Of a DNA stretch of 64,000 nucleotides, positions 26,591 to 38,908 are shown in pieces. Position numbers and translations under genes: made by a program. Under the pieces are notes generated by a model. The model was given only the letters and a program-made list of their open reading frames with translations, was not told the origin of the DNA and made no database searches. Position 1 is the first letter of the stretch. Each line of letters opens with the position of its first letter. The DNA lies in the NCBI RefSeq assembly GCF_032854445.1, contig NC_088299.1, positions 13,013,608 to 13,077,607 of the forward strand. The letters run 5' to 3'. Source of the DNA: Liolophura sinensis (taxonomy: Eukaryota; Mollusca; Polyplacophora; Chitonida; Chitonidae).

Positions 26591-27807
26591 AACTCAGTAA
26601 ATAAATTAACTAATAGACGGATTTTTTCTGCACACCAGATAATTCCAAATTAATACGCTTTTTATCTAATCGCGCATAAATTAGTAATTTCAATAGATAT
26701 TACACATGTATTTATATGAGAGAATTACTTTAGTATGGGTAATTTTTTTCAATAAAATTTGCAACAATGGCTTTGCAGTTCTCAGTTATGTGAAATTTTT
26801 ACTGTTCTTTGTTGTTTTTTATTTCTCAGTTATGTGACTTATCTTCGGGTTTTATTTTCTCCCCTCTGGAATATAAAGCTAACATTTACACGCAGCTTCC
26901 GTTATTTTTCCAGTGTTAATGGACATCCTTGATTTTGTCTGTCTATCATCCGGGAAATATTTCATTCATTAAAATAAGGGATATACAGTGTACTTTATGT
27001 CGGAGGAAAGATGTTCAGCGGAGCGTAAAAACGCACATGTATTTAATCATTTTTTATCAACTAAAAACACATTGATTACCAGAGTGGATCACTTAATACT
27101 GTCTTTACAATGAAGTAACACTGTTCAATTCAGTTAATAAAAAAATTTGTAGATAACGGAAATTTGTTCAAGTAAAAACCATCGCCACAGGATATCGCTC
27201 CTTGACCGTGAGGCAATGTGTTCGAATCCAGCAGTCGCTCGGTTGTTAAATGACTAGTGTCCAAATTTAGCTAATGGTTCTAATTTAAAACATTATAATC
27301 GGTATATTACCGGGAGGGTTTCTAAGGAACGTAATAATGAGTTTAAATATACCTAAACAATAAATTTACCGCCCAGCCGATCTGCAGCTGGCCACAGCTG
27401 AGGTCATATATGACCAACCCAAGTGCAGCTGGCCTAAATAACCTGGGAATTCCATCAAAACGATATCCTTTTCGACATAGAAGCAAACATATTGCTGTTT
27501 CAATATTGAACCTATACTGGACGACATTCCGATTTATGACACTGACATCTCTGACCAGACTTTAGATTCTGAGATTTCAGACGTTGAATTTGATCTTTGT
27601 CAACTTGAAGGCATTTCCTTGTACACTGGCAATACAGACTGGTCAGCTATAGTTATATTGTATATTTCATGTGTTCATCTTAGAATGTAGTATTTATTGA
27701 CTGTTCTTTCCCTCTGATCGCTTCACAGTAAATATCATTCTATTCCCCGAGGAATACTAAATTCATACCAAAATGCGAAGACAATGTTGTTATTGGCATT
27801 CCTAATA

Positions 27808-28012
27808 ACCCATGCGGTCGCTGTGAGTTCGAGTCCAGCTCATGTTGGCTTCCTCTCCGGCCCTAAGTGGGAAGGTCTGACAGCACCCTCCGCATGGTCG
27901 TGGGTTTCCTACCGGGCTCTGCCCGGTTTCATCCCACCATAATACTGGCAGCCGTCGTATAAGTAAAATATTCTTGAGAACGGCGTGAAACACCAATCAA
28001 ATAAATAGCCTA
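27808..28012 (+). mobile_element. SINE family 1, head-truncated
   Basis: Starts just before the B box (catgcggtcgctgtgagttc), then body and tail (ccgtcgtataagtaaaatat ... caatcaaataaat). Confidence 0.85.
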
Positions 28013-29915
28013 TGCCTATATAGTCGTGTTCAATAAAAAAAGTGGACGTCGTCGTCAGAGGACATATATTTGCTATCTATCAGTTTTAAGTTCAGTGAAG
28101 CTTGAGGTTTCAGTCGACTGCGGCGCCCATAGTCTTTTGATTTCAGCCAGCTCTTGTAACGTTCCAGTGCATAATGGATAAATCAGATACGGGTGTTTTT
28201 TTTAGTGAGAACCTTCAGTAAGGTGTTGATCTTAGAGCATGTTTTTTTCACCCATTAAAAGGGCGCTTACAAATGTAGAGGCTTTTATGGTAAGTTCACT
28301 TTAGGATTAATGCGGAGAATAAGATGCAGATGCCGGCACAGTATTTATGTATATGTTATATATGTCGAATTAGATAAAATCTGATAAATGCTTACATCCA
28401 GGCTTATTCTTAATATTTTTATTTTTAAACGTATCAAATGAGTATTCCCGGAAGACGATTGTAGTCTAGTCGGTGACCAATGAGGTTGCGTGTTTAAATC
28501 CTGACGTAAAAAAACAGATTGCAATCAAATCCTGCTGGTTTCTGTTGCATAACATGTCTTGAGGTTCACATGACATCTCATGGCTCTGTTCAGCACAGTT
28601 TCCTCCATCAGTGAAACTGATCGCCATGGCTAATGGCGAATATAGTTCATTACCGATATATCATAGAAAATACAACAGCAAATTGTTTGCTTCATACTTA
28701 CGGGGCAACGTAATGCGTAATGCATGTAGCACAATAAATAGAAATAACAAGTTAAGAGAAATCGTCAGTATATGACTAAAGTAATGCTGACATTGTGGTG
28801 TTACCCGAAGCAAGCAAACTAACAACATACATGTTTTATATAAGAGCTAGTCAATCACTCCTCCATCTGTTTTATACCAAACGTTGTTAATTTCATCAGG
28901 ATCAAAACCGGATCAGAAAACAATTTAACGGAGTGGATTTCGCGAGATATGATTTCAGTTAGGATGTTTAGCTAATTATGTTTGGTTTCATCAATTTGCT
29001 ATGATAGGAACGTTATTAACTCAGTTATGTTCTAACAGCAGCTGATCTGCCTGTGATGAATGAAGTCACAGGTTAGAATCCAGATGTAGCTTTTTGTCAG
29101 GAGGTTTATTATTTTCCTAACAAGTAACGTGCAACAACGAACATAAATCAATTAATCTTTGAAAAAAATATTAATTAGAGGCCGAGCGCTCAAAAGTTTT
29201 CTACAAGCTGACTCCGGCTTATACTCTAATACGAATCTTATTCCAGTTCATTATTCCATGTGCAGATTTAATCTGAAATCGGGCTTAATAGCTAATACAC
29301 TTTTTAACAACTAGGCCCAGAACACTCGCAGATAGCTCGCTGATTATAAAACGTCATTTTAATTGAAATTTGCAAGCTGTGGGACCTAGCCAATGTCAGC
29401 AGATAAAGTTTTGGGTTATTCTATTGAGTAAAAAGTTATTCATTTTTTAAAAGAAGCCATCTACTTATTTCTGGGTTATTTACATTTTTTAACGCTACCA
29501 TTACATGAAGCGTTTCCTTATTTCGTTAAATAAACTTCGGCGGATGGAATGATCAAACCGAGTCGGTGTCTCTTTGTTCATTGGAAATTCAGGTTGGTCC
29601 AAAACGTGACAAAGGTCAGTGCATTGACCGTTCCTTTTTCCTGTTTGGAGGACAACTTGGATAGATTAGGTATTCAAGTTATGAAGAACCGATTGATCGA
29701 ATAATCAGCCCAATGACAATTTCCTTATTTGTCACAGGAAATTAGAGACAGCATGTCCTTGTGAAGAAACGAAATAATTGCTACCAAGCGTCATTCAGGA
29801 CATCCGATGTAGAGGGTGGCAAGCAGTAAGAGACTCCATTAGTCTCGTGATTCAAGACTTTTTTCTTGAAGTAAATAGTTTCCTTAAAATCACCTCGTGA
29901 CGGGGTATGAGATAG

Positions 29916-29923
29916 TATATAAG
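29916..29923 (+). promoter_or_regulatory. TATA box of the single-domain M15 gene
   Basis: TATATAAG lies 57 nt before the ATG at 29980, a spacing that implies a short leader. The paralogous gene downstream has the same arrangement. Confidence 0.65.
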
Positions 29924-29979
29924 CAAGTGATGTTGTCTGGGAACTGTCAAAAGTACAGAAGTGTCAAGAGCTGAACATC

Positions 29980-31929
29980 ATGAAGTCTCTCATTCCTACT
30001 GCAGTCGTCCTCTCCTTGATATGTGTGGTTACCGTTTTTGGTAAGTTTTCATAAAAAATATGGCTTATTTGTTCGTTTGTTTGTTTGATTGTCTCCTTGT
30101 AGCAGACCGCGTCCAGTCTTAGCATACATATACACCTGGCTTCAACCATGCAAAAAACACAAACCAAGACTTACATACTTGTGACACCGGAGGGAAGCCC
30201 TTGACCTCACGTTCAGCGTTAAGTGGCAAAAGTCTTAATTGTCAGTCTTAATTAACACTGATGCAATCAGGCGTGTGCGTTGCTATTATTTATGCATTTA
30301 CACGAACAGTCAATGACGTTGTTTTCAAATTCATGATTATACCAACACAGCATTTTCAGTAATTCTAGACCAATACCGATATCTAACAAATTGCTGTCAT
30401 GTCTTATGGTGCTGTGTAATAGCTGAAACACAAAGCATGTTACTGTCAATGATAATTACGTACCAGAGGAAAGGATTTGTTGTCAAACCGATTAAATGAA
30501 AGATAGGCCGAATTCTAAAAGAGATGATAATTGGCTCACACTTCACATTTCGGTGTGGTATTGCTTGTCTCATTTTTGTGAAAGGCACTGCAACTAAGGC
30601 ACCAATGGGCCTCCGATTTGAATTTACTGTTTTGTTGATTTTTTTTGGTATGTTTCACTTATATTAAAGAAGGCGATGAGGTTTACAGGTATGGAAGACT
30701 GGAGTACCCGATATAAAACACCGCCCAATTAAAAACCTGATTTGGAGCCAAGGCTCCAGAGCTGTATTGAAAACCTTTAGCACAAATGAAGATTATGTGT
30801 GCAGAAGTTTACGTCGGCATAACTTCACATCCAAACAAAGTGCGAATCAAAGAACGGTGAAAACCGAGTTATTTTATTAAACCTTTCAATCCAAAGCCCA
30901 GCGGGATACTTAATTCTGTTTTGAAACCTTCTGGTGTAAGTCCTTGATAAGTCAGGGAAAGACAACCAATTATGGTTGTGTCGAACGTTTTTACGCATAA
31001 AACAAAGATGATGTTGATCGGCCATGATCAGCCTGCCTATGATCTTGACTTTATCATTAGCTGTGTGAGGTGCTCATTTTTACAAAACAAAAATGTCTTT
31101 ATGATATGAATGATAGGTCACTGATTTCATTTTAGGTCGCGGCTATGTGGACTACAGAGGGCATCGAGTCTCTGACTCTCAAGTCAGACAGAAGCTACAG
31201 CAAATAGCCAATTTGTACGGGAAGCGCGTCTGGTTGACGAGTGGCGACCGCAGAGGAACAGGAAGATCTCACGTGAGTTTATATAGGAGTTATTTCCCTT
31301 GGCAAATGTTGCGACTGTGGGCAAATCAAGGGTACTTGAGCGACATTTCTAACTATTTATGTATTAAATTTAACTTAAAATTTGTAATAAATATTTTCCC
31401 TGACTCTTCGCACAGAGCCATACCATAATACCACCTGAGACTTGCACTTTACAACGTATCAAAAATCATCCATAAGTAATGTTATCCATAAGTAATGCCT
31501 CTGTCAATCTGTATCAAAAATCAACCTGACACGACCACTATTTTTTAGCTATTTGTTGTTATAATTGGAGTAATATCATTTTGTCACCTTATCAACCTCC
31601 TCGGGAGGTGGGTAGTATCACTGGGCAAAGCGTTTTTAGTTCATCCGCCAGCGGTCCACGTTAAGCTGAGACATTTTTTTGTTTCTCAGCATTACAAGGG
31701 AAGGGCTGCTGATTTCTGGATAGACGGGGAAACATCCGGTGTAAACATCCTCAACCGAATCCGACGGAGCGGGATCATGCCGAGGAACTATCAAGTCATC
31801 TATCACGGGAGAAACACGTGCACACAAGGCTTTCACATGCATATTGGTCGCTATAACTACAGCCGTGCCACCTGTTGGGTGTTCGAAGGTACCAACAGCA
31901 GGAATAGATGTGTCTACAATTGTATGTGA
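29980..31929 (+). CDS. Secreted peptidase-M15-like protein, single domain (145 aa), 3 exons
   Basis: Exons 29980-30040, 31136-31272 and 31690-31929; phases agree. Residues 1-20 are a signal peptide (MKSLIPTAVVLSLICVVTVFG). The mature part has LTSGDRRGTG, then SHHYKGRAAD (65-74), an exact SxHxxGxAxD zinc motif of the M15/D-Ala-D-Ala carboxypeptidase fold, and HMHIGRY (115-121) that can supply the third ligand. Four cysteines near the C terminus (TC, TCW, RC, NC) are shared with the paralogue at 36081-45962 and probably form disulfides. M15-type enzymes cut peptidoglycan peptides in bacteria and phages; an extracellular role against or on bacterial walls is an inference. At the position where the paralogue has Glu (E-H-I-H) this protein has Phe (F-H-M-H), so activity is uncertain. 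The intron falls exactly before the zinc-binding His codon. Confidence 0.82.
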
Positions 31930-33543
31930 GCGATAAAGCACTCAGTAAAATCAAATTACATCAAGATTTCTTTTGAAATGTATACCATGTCGTGAAACAG
32001 GCTTAACTGAAATTATTTCTGAAGTGTTTCCGGATATTAAAGCGGTGTATATTCCCCTGATTAAATATACATTCTCTTAATTTGAAAATCAGTATTCTGT
32101 ACGTCTAATTTCTATTATTTTGTTCTCGTGTCACATAAACATTAAACAGTTCACAGGTTTGACTGACTGGAGTCATATACTTATGCTTAGATTTTGGAGT
32201 AATACACTTTTGCTCCGATTTTGGGGTCATATACTTACGCACAGATTTTGGGGTCATACACTTACGCACAGATTTTGCTTTACTTTATACTGCAAACTAT
32301 ACAGTAAAGAAAACTATAAACACTACACATAAAATCATATCATATATATACATATACATTATACGTATATATGTATTACCATGTATTTGTTTTCTTGATT
32401 GAAGTTTAACTCCCTACTCTGCAATAATTTTTCACTTAGACGACGGCCCGGTATACATGCAGCAGGGTGTCTTACGAACTGCATTCACTCGTTGGTAATG
32501 TGTGATCGTAGCTTCTAGCTCTCTGCGTTTCACTTTGTGAGTTCAATTCATACTATGTAAATGTGGTATATGACAAATTTACTCCAAAAACTGCATGGAT
32601 AATTAGTGGTGCCTTAAAATGTTGTACTGGTTTTCACAGAAACTTTGTGATTGATGTGGTCTCCAGCATATTGTTCCCGGATTGTCACATATAAATTATC
32701 GTACCTTCCAGATAACGTCACCTCATTGAATTCATCTGCAGTTACAACAGTTTTAATATATCACCCGAATGTACCCCATTCTGCTTGGGTCGTCTACATG
32801 CAGGTTGGTGAAATGTATACAAGAATATGTCATGACTATAATGTTCTGAAGAAGATTCAAACTACACACAAAAATCAATGTGTCAGTTTTAACAGAGAAT
32901 CTGTTCTCTGAGTGATGCTAGAATGCATTCTGTTATTACAACATAATGTTCTGTCGTATTCAACATAATAACTGTGTTGGTGTAATGGAATCTTTAGGTT
33001 GAAATAATAGAATATGTGTGTTGTATTTAACAGAACAATCTGTTAAATCAGACAACAGTTTGAGTATTTGCTCCATAACACGATAAAGTATGCGTTCTGC
33101 CCGTCACACCCATAATATTCGACTGATCTCTTTTGTGGGAGAGCTGTGTGGCCTTGCTGGTTCCGATGGTTAAAGCGCTGGGTGGACGCAACGATCAGTC
33201 TCATAAATTCCACCAGTCGAATACCATTAATATTGGAATGGGTTCGGAGATTAGAAATTAAAGTGATGTTACAGCAAAATTCACCACAAAATAGTCCTAA
33301 TGGGATTTTGTTCTGTGAAATATTTAAGCATAGTAAGCATCATTTACTCGGAGAAATGACAGGATAATCAAACACTGACAAAGAGTCACCTGACTTGTTT
33401 TCAAACTAAGTACATGCCTATGAGTGCAGGTGACCCTGTTCCAGTTGGCTAAACTAGAACACGGAAATACTGCCCGTGCGAACTCTCAAGGAAATTACCT
33501 GGACTTATGCGAAATGAAAACACAAAGGCTCATTAAGAGATAA
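31930..33543. other. Intergenic stretch after the first M15 gene
   Basis: Contains an ATTAAA near 32036 that could serve as polyadenylation signal, a 30-bp tandem repeat at 32165-32276 (units with cagattttggggtcatacac, about four copies), and at about 32880-33080 a diverged relative of the MITE at 40165-40450 (gagtgatgctagaatgcatt). No gene was recognised. Confidence 0.55.
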
Positions 33544-34288
33544 TGTTACGACCCAAACTGCCTGTATTATAAAGAGATGGCTTGTTCGAAATACACGACA
33601 GTTTAGCCGCACAAAAAAGTAACCAAAACCAGCAGATTTTATTTTACAACAATTTATTAGCTTAACAAGAACAGATAATAAGACTTATACAAATACTAAA
33701 GTACTTAAATTTAACAAGAAAGGATAGCAGTATCTATACAAATACAAAAGTACTTACGGTGTCAAGTCCAAACGGACCACACATGCATAAATGCTCAGAG
33801 GCAAATTCACAAGAGGGAAAATCCACAGTATAACTGAGTGTATGACGAAATATACACAAAATTCCACAGACAGGGTCCGTGTACTAATAGGCACAGTGTA
33901 TACAAGAGCACAAATTAAACATACAAGTTCAGACTGAACAAGTGCTCGGTGGAGATAGGATATAACAAAGCCAGAGGCTATAGAGACACCAAAATTCAGC
34001 ACAAATGGCCTACTAAAGTAATACACAGCAAAAGCATCCAAGCTCTAAATAATTCTCCGTTCTCCGTTCTCTGTTCTCCCCGCTTGACCTGCTTTCATAG
34101 GTCTTATATAGCCTGGTGGAATTGTCTACAATAAGAAAATTCCTGAACACTTGATGTAAACAAACAGGCACCGAACTGCGTGCATTCTGGAACACTCTAA
34201 GGCAGAGGCAGACAGCAGGCGCCGAACTCAGCGTATGTAAACAATGGCAAGCTAAATTTAGAAACTGACGGCAGTCGTGCACATAACA
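33544..34288 (-). mobile_element. Probable LTR of a Ty3/gypsy-type retrotransposon
   Basis: The 745-bp segment starts TGTTACGACC and ends ACATAACA, giving TGTTA...TAACA ends on either strand. On the minus strand it lies downstream of the pol fragment and directly after a purine-rich GAAGGGTGGA, as expected for polypurine tract plus 3' LTR. A minus-strand TATATAAG is near 34103-34114, as in a retroelement promoter. No second LTR was found in the window, so the element is truncated. Confidence 0.65.
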
Positions 34289-34423
34289 CATCCACCCTTC
34301 AAGAAAAAAAAAAGTTTTCCTAACTTTTTTTTTACTTACAATATATGTTAAACAATATATGTTAAACAATAATATATACAACATTGTAAAACCACATGTA
34401 ATTAAACATTTATACACAACTTA

Positions 34424-35000
34424 TACACGAGACAAGCAATCTGCAATAACATTATCTTTTCCCTTTACATGTTTGATTTCAAGATTGTATTCCTGCAACA
34501 ATAAACTCCACCGTAACAATCTCTGATTCTTTCCATTAACTCTCTGTAGAAACACAAGTGGATTGTGATCAGTATTTACAATCACAGGTTGTCTCGAAGC
34601 TGTTACATAAACTTCAAAATGTTGCAGAGCTAAAATAACAGACATTCTTTTTCAACAGTTGAATAATTCCTCTGAAACTTGTTAAGTTTACGGGAAGAGA
34701 AACAAACTGGATGATCAACACCAAGATTGTCCTCCTGAAGCAAAACAGCACCTACAGCAACATCGTGAAAATTGATACCAGTTCTTGATGGTACATCCGG
34801 AAATAAATGTGAAAACTCAAAAACAAGTTCAGACAGTTGCTGTTGCAGAATGGGTTCCAGATGTTGCAGTTTAGAATCAAGTTGTTTTAAGACATTTGAA
34901 TTCTGAAGCTTTGAAGAATTGAGCTTAGAATCAACCAACTGTTCGCCAATATCATCTGTATTACAGCAACTCTGGTCAATGTCAGCAATGAAAGTTAATT
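34424..35000 (-). pseudogene. Ty3/gypsy pol remnant (RNase H part, RT deleted, frameshifted)
   Basis: Upstream part ends in FSHLFPDVPSRTG, typical of the protease-RT linker, and then jumps straight to RNase H (VAVGAVLLQED ... HPVCFSSRKLNKFQRNYST ... EKECL). So the whole reverse transcriptase core is missing. A one-base frameshift near 34640 separates this from the rest of RNase H (VILALQHFEVYVTASRQPVI ... TDHNPLVFL ... GKDNVIADCLSRV). Integrase is absent before the LTR. It is a dead copy, minus strand. Confidence 0.85.
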
Positions 35001-36019
35001 TACAAACACAGAAGTGCTAATGGGAGAAGGGTTCAACTAATGGGCGCTGTTGTTTGCGTTTAAATCTAATTTGTTCACCTCCACAACAGAAGATCCTCTG
35101 GAGCGTAACTGACATACCCATCAACATTATTAACCTACATAGGCAGGCCAGGTCTACCACGATTGTTTGATCATGGCTCACAGGTTACCCATACCACCAC
35201 CCTACCCCACCACCCTCACCCTAGACATACTATTTAGAATCGTGTGAATAAATTAAACGCACTCCACCTATTTTCAAAGGTCGCATATTTATTTGTGAAT
35301 TAAAGCTGAGATGTACTTCAACGACAAAAAGGGTAAATGCACAATAACTGGGACATCCTCTGTGTAGGATTTCGTGTGGTCTTCCGCAACGGCCTGACGT
35401 GAAGCGCAAAGGCCCATGTAAAAGTATAGGCCCATGTTCAGAGATATGATGTCAAAAAAGACCTGGTCTCACTTGCACGTAGCCCTCTCAACCTTATGAG
35501 CTCGAAACTACCATGGCAACCAGTACTGTAGGCATTATGTCGCCGGCTTCGTACAAGTTGGCCCTGGAACGGTAAGGTGGGGAACGGGACATGCCGGCTT
35601 TCTTTTTTTTAACTGATTTATCCACTTTTGCAGTCAGAATTTTTCTTTCTTTTTTTTTACGCACCTCCAAAGAAACTTTCCCAGAAAAAGATCTCGGACC
35701 TCTAGATAATCGTCCAAATGGATTACAACTTGATTCTGGGTTTCGTCTAAATCGCGATACCTGCGGCCAAATGATTGGCTGGTTATCTCGGGGATCACAA
35801 TATTATGTCAGGACCTTAGAAAATCAGCCAATGATAATGTCACATACATGAATCTTTCAACAAAAGCGCGAGGCAAAACGTAATCCGATTGGTTCGGTGG
35901 ACAAAGTTGTTTTCGGCGAGTTTTTGTTTTTGTTATGTCGTATGAATGAAAATTATTAGATCGTGACTAACGATAAAGAGATCACAGAAAAAAATACTGT
36001 CTGTTGGGGAGGCTGCCAA
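35001..36019. other. 5' flank of the modular M15 gene
   Basis: No coding region was recognised. Sequence is ordinary AT-rich DNA with T-runs near 35605 and 35655. It ends at the TATA box of the downstream gene. Confidence 0.5.
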
Positions 36020-36027
36020 TATATAAA
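36020..36027 (+). promoter_or_regulatory. TATA box of the modular M15 gene
   Basis: TATATAAA lies 54 nt before the ATG at 36081, the same layout as in the paralogous gene (57 nt). Confidence 0.65.
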
Positions 36028-36080
36028 TAAAGCTTGAGACCTCATTGCGAAAAAACGTCCAGCCATAGCCGCACGTGAAG

Positions 36081-38835
36081 ATGACAACTGTGCTCCGCGT
36101 AATCTTGCTGGTCACTTTAATGTGTGTGGCCAAGATTTTGGGTGAGTTGATGTTATTTAATGTAGTTGAATGTCTAGTGTTATCTGTGAGGCAAGTATCT
36201 GGGGTGAGCTAAGGTCAGCAGGGGATAAGTTAATTTATTTTTTTATACTTGTGTATATTGCTCGTTTGTGGTATCTTATGATTTTGTTGCTTGAGAATAA
36301 CAACGGTTTGGGCTTAGTTATAGTTGTTTATGCTACTTTTGTGTAGCAATCGCTTGGAGTAAGTTATTGTTTCCCTGTTATTTTGACGTTAAACAATGTT
36401 TTGTAGACTGCGACTAGGTTTGAGGTAAGCTGAGTTTGCCATGTTACCTGCCTGGCAAGTGTTTGGGGTATGTTAAGTTTGCTGATGTTACCTGCATGGC
36501 GAGTGTTTGGAGTAAGCTGAATTGGCTATGTTACCTGCGTGGCGAGTGTTTGGAGAAAGCTGTTTGCTTATGTTATCTGCGTGGCGAGTGTTTGAGGTAA
36601 GCTGAGTTTGCCATGTTACCTGCGTGTTGAGTGCTTGGGCAAACTGAGTTTACTGATGTTATCTGCACGGCTAGTGTTTGAATAAGCTGAATTTGCTATG
36701 TTACCTGCATGGTGAGTGTTTGGGGTAAGCTGAGTTTGCTGATGTTATCTGCATGACGAATGTTTGGGGTAAGCTGAGTTTGCTGATGTTACCTGTGTGG
36801 CGAATGTTTGGGGTAAGCTGAGTTTGCTGATGTTACTTGTGTGGCGAGTGTTTGGGGTAAGCTGAGTTTGCTGATGTTATCTGCATGGCGAGTGTTTGGG
36901 GTAAACTGAGTTTGCTGATGTTATCTGCGTGACGAGTGTTTGGGGTAAGCTGAGTTTGCTGATGTTATCTGCGTGACGTGTGTTTGGGGTAAGCTGAGTT
37001 TGCTGATGTTACCTGTGTGGCGAGTGTTTCGGGTAAGCTGAGTTTGCTGATGTTATCTGCATGGCTAGTGTTTGGGGTGAGCTGAGTTTGCTGATGTTAT
37101 CTGCATGACGAGTGTTTGGGGTAAGCTGAGTTTGGTGATGTTACCTGTGTGGCGAGTGTTTGGGGTAAGCTGAGTTTGCTGATGTTACCTGCGTGACGGG
37201 TGTTTGGGGTAAGCTGAGTTTGCTGATGTTATCTGCATGACGGGTGTTTGAGGTAAGCTGAATTTGCTTATGTTACCAGCATGGTGAGTGCTTGAGTAAG
37301 CTGAGTTTGCTATGTTACCTGTATGGCGAGTGTTTGGGGTAAACTGAGCTTTATGTTGCCTGTTTTATCATAAGGCTCAAGTTTTAGGTTAATTGTAAAT
37401 CAATTTATTTACGCTGCTGTTCCTTTCTGATGTGTTGGCAGATTTAGAAGTCATATGGTTAAACATAATGATTTCTATCTACGTTTAAAACACTGTTAAA
37501 ATCTTTTTACAGGTGATCAAAAATGCACAGCCAAAAGAGGGAAATGTCAGGAAGACAGTATAAACTGCCCAGGAGGATATCAATCCAACTTGTGCGATGG
37601 CGCAGCGGACAGGCGATGCTGTCTTCCTAAAGCTGGTGAGTAGGGGTTTCCCGCATAAACCAAAGATTAAACATTCTAGTCATTTAAACAATTAAACCTG
37701 TTCATAAAAAATGTCTTATAAACATTGTCATGCAGTCTATAGTTAGAAATTCTTTGCATATCAATTATTTAATCCCCGCGGAGCTGGTCGTTATCTCTTG
37801 GAGATATGCTAATGTATAATGCGTAAATGAGTTGATTTTTTGTATATATCTATGAAGAATGGCCTTCGTTCTGAAACAAAATCAAGTTTTCTTACCTTCA
37901 TTTTTAAATTCAAATTACAACTGATTCGATACTTATTTAATCTTCATCGAATTAAATAAAGATAATAGACAGATTTAGATATACAATTTACCTGAAAAAT
38001 GCCCATATACCCATGTTGGCTGTAGGTCCCTAATCTTCAGTGAATGTCCATAAATCACAGGTGATGGTGACAAGAAATGTACAAATAAGGGAGGAAAATG
38101 TCAGAAAGACAGCCTAAACTGTGCGGGAGGGTATCAGTCCAACCTGTGCTCCGGTGCTGCCAACATACGATGTTGTCTTCCTAAGGCTGGTCGGTATTTT
38201 CCTTTATATATAGTGCTTTTGTCATTTTTTTAAAATCCATTTGGTTAATTTATTTGGAGTTCCCAATGAGATATTTACCAAATTTAACAAATGAAAATAA
38301 ATTTGGAATTCCAGACTATGTTCCTGATTCAGATAAAAGACTACAATACATCGAAATCGTTTGCGATGGAGATGTTATTTTCATTTTACATTTAGGGTAA
38401 AATGTTTCAAAAATTAACTGTAACAAAATTTGTGAGTGCTTACTAGAATTGACCAGTCCTTTATGTACAAAAACAAATATATAGATTATACCGAGTAGGA
38501 AACCCAGTGGCTTTGGAAAGACGGGATACACACAAAGGTCCAAAATGCAGATAAAAACGTACCGGTTTTTTGATGTAGTGTGCAATACAGTGCTTATGTA
38601 TACTTCCTAACTGTTTAATAAGTCCACACACTCCACAAAGCGTGACCTGTGAAAGAAAAAACAAATGGGTACATAGCTTTGGGCCACTGTGTGAAAAGCG
38701 TAAAGGAGATCCGCATGAGTAAGATTACCTTATATTTAATTCATTAATGTCCAAGCCGTATGCTTTAAAAACACTATGGAATGGTATTTCACAACGGGAA
38801 ATGGCAGATAAGAAATGTAAAGTTAAGGGAGGAAA

Positions 38836-38908
<73 letters not shown>

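Larger units (their letters stand above)
25500..29900. other. Intergenic region between beta-tubulin and the first M15 gene
   Basis: No gene was recognised on either strand. It contains SINE fragments at 26444-26590 and 27810-28012. Short tRNA-B-box-like motifs (for example gtgttcgaatcc near 27225) have no matching A box or cloverleaf. Confidence 0.6.

Noticed and set aside
34013-34417. Minus-strand open frame of 134 codons near the pol remnant
   Set aside because: It overlaps the proposed LTR and polypurine tract and does not resemble any retroelement protein.
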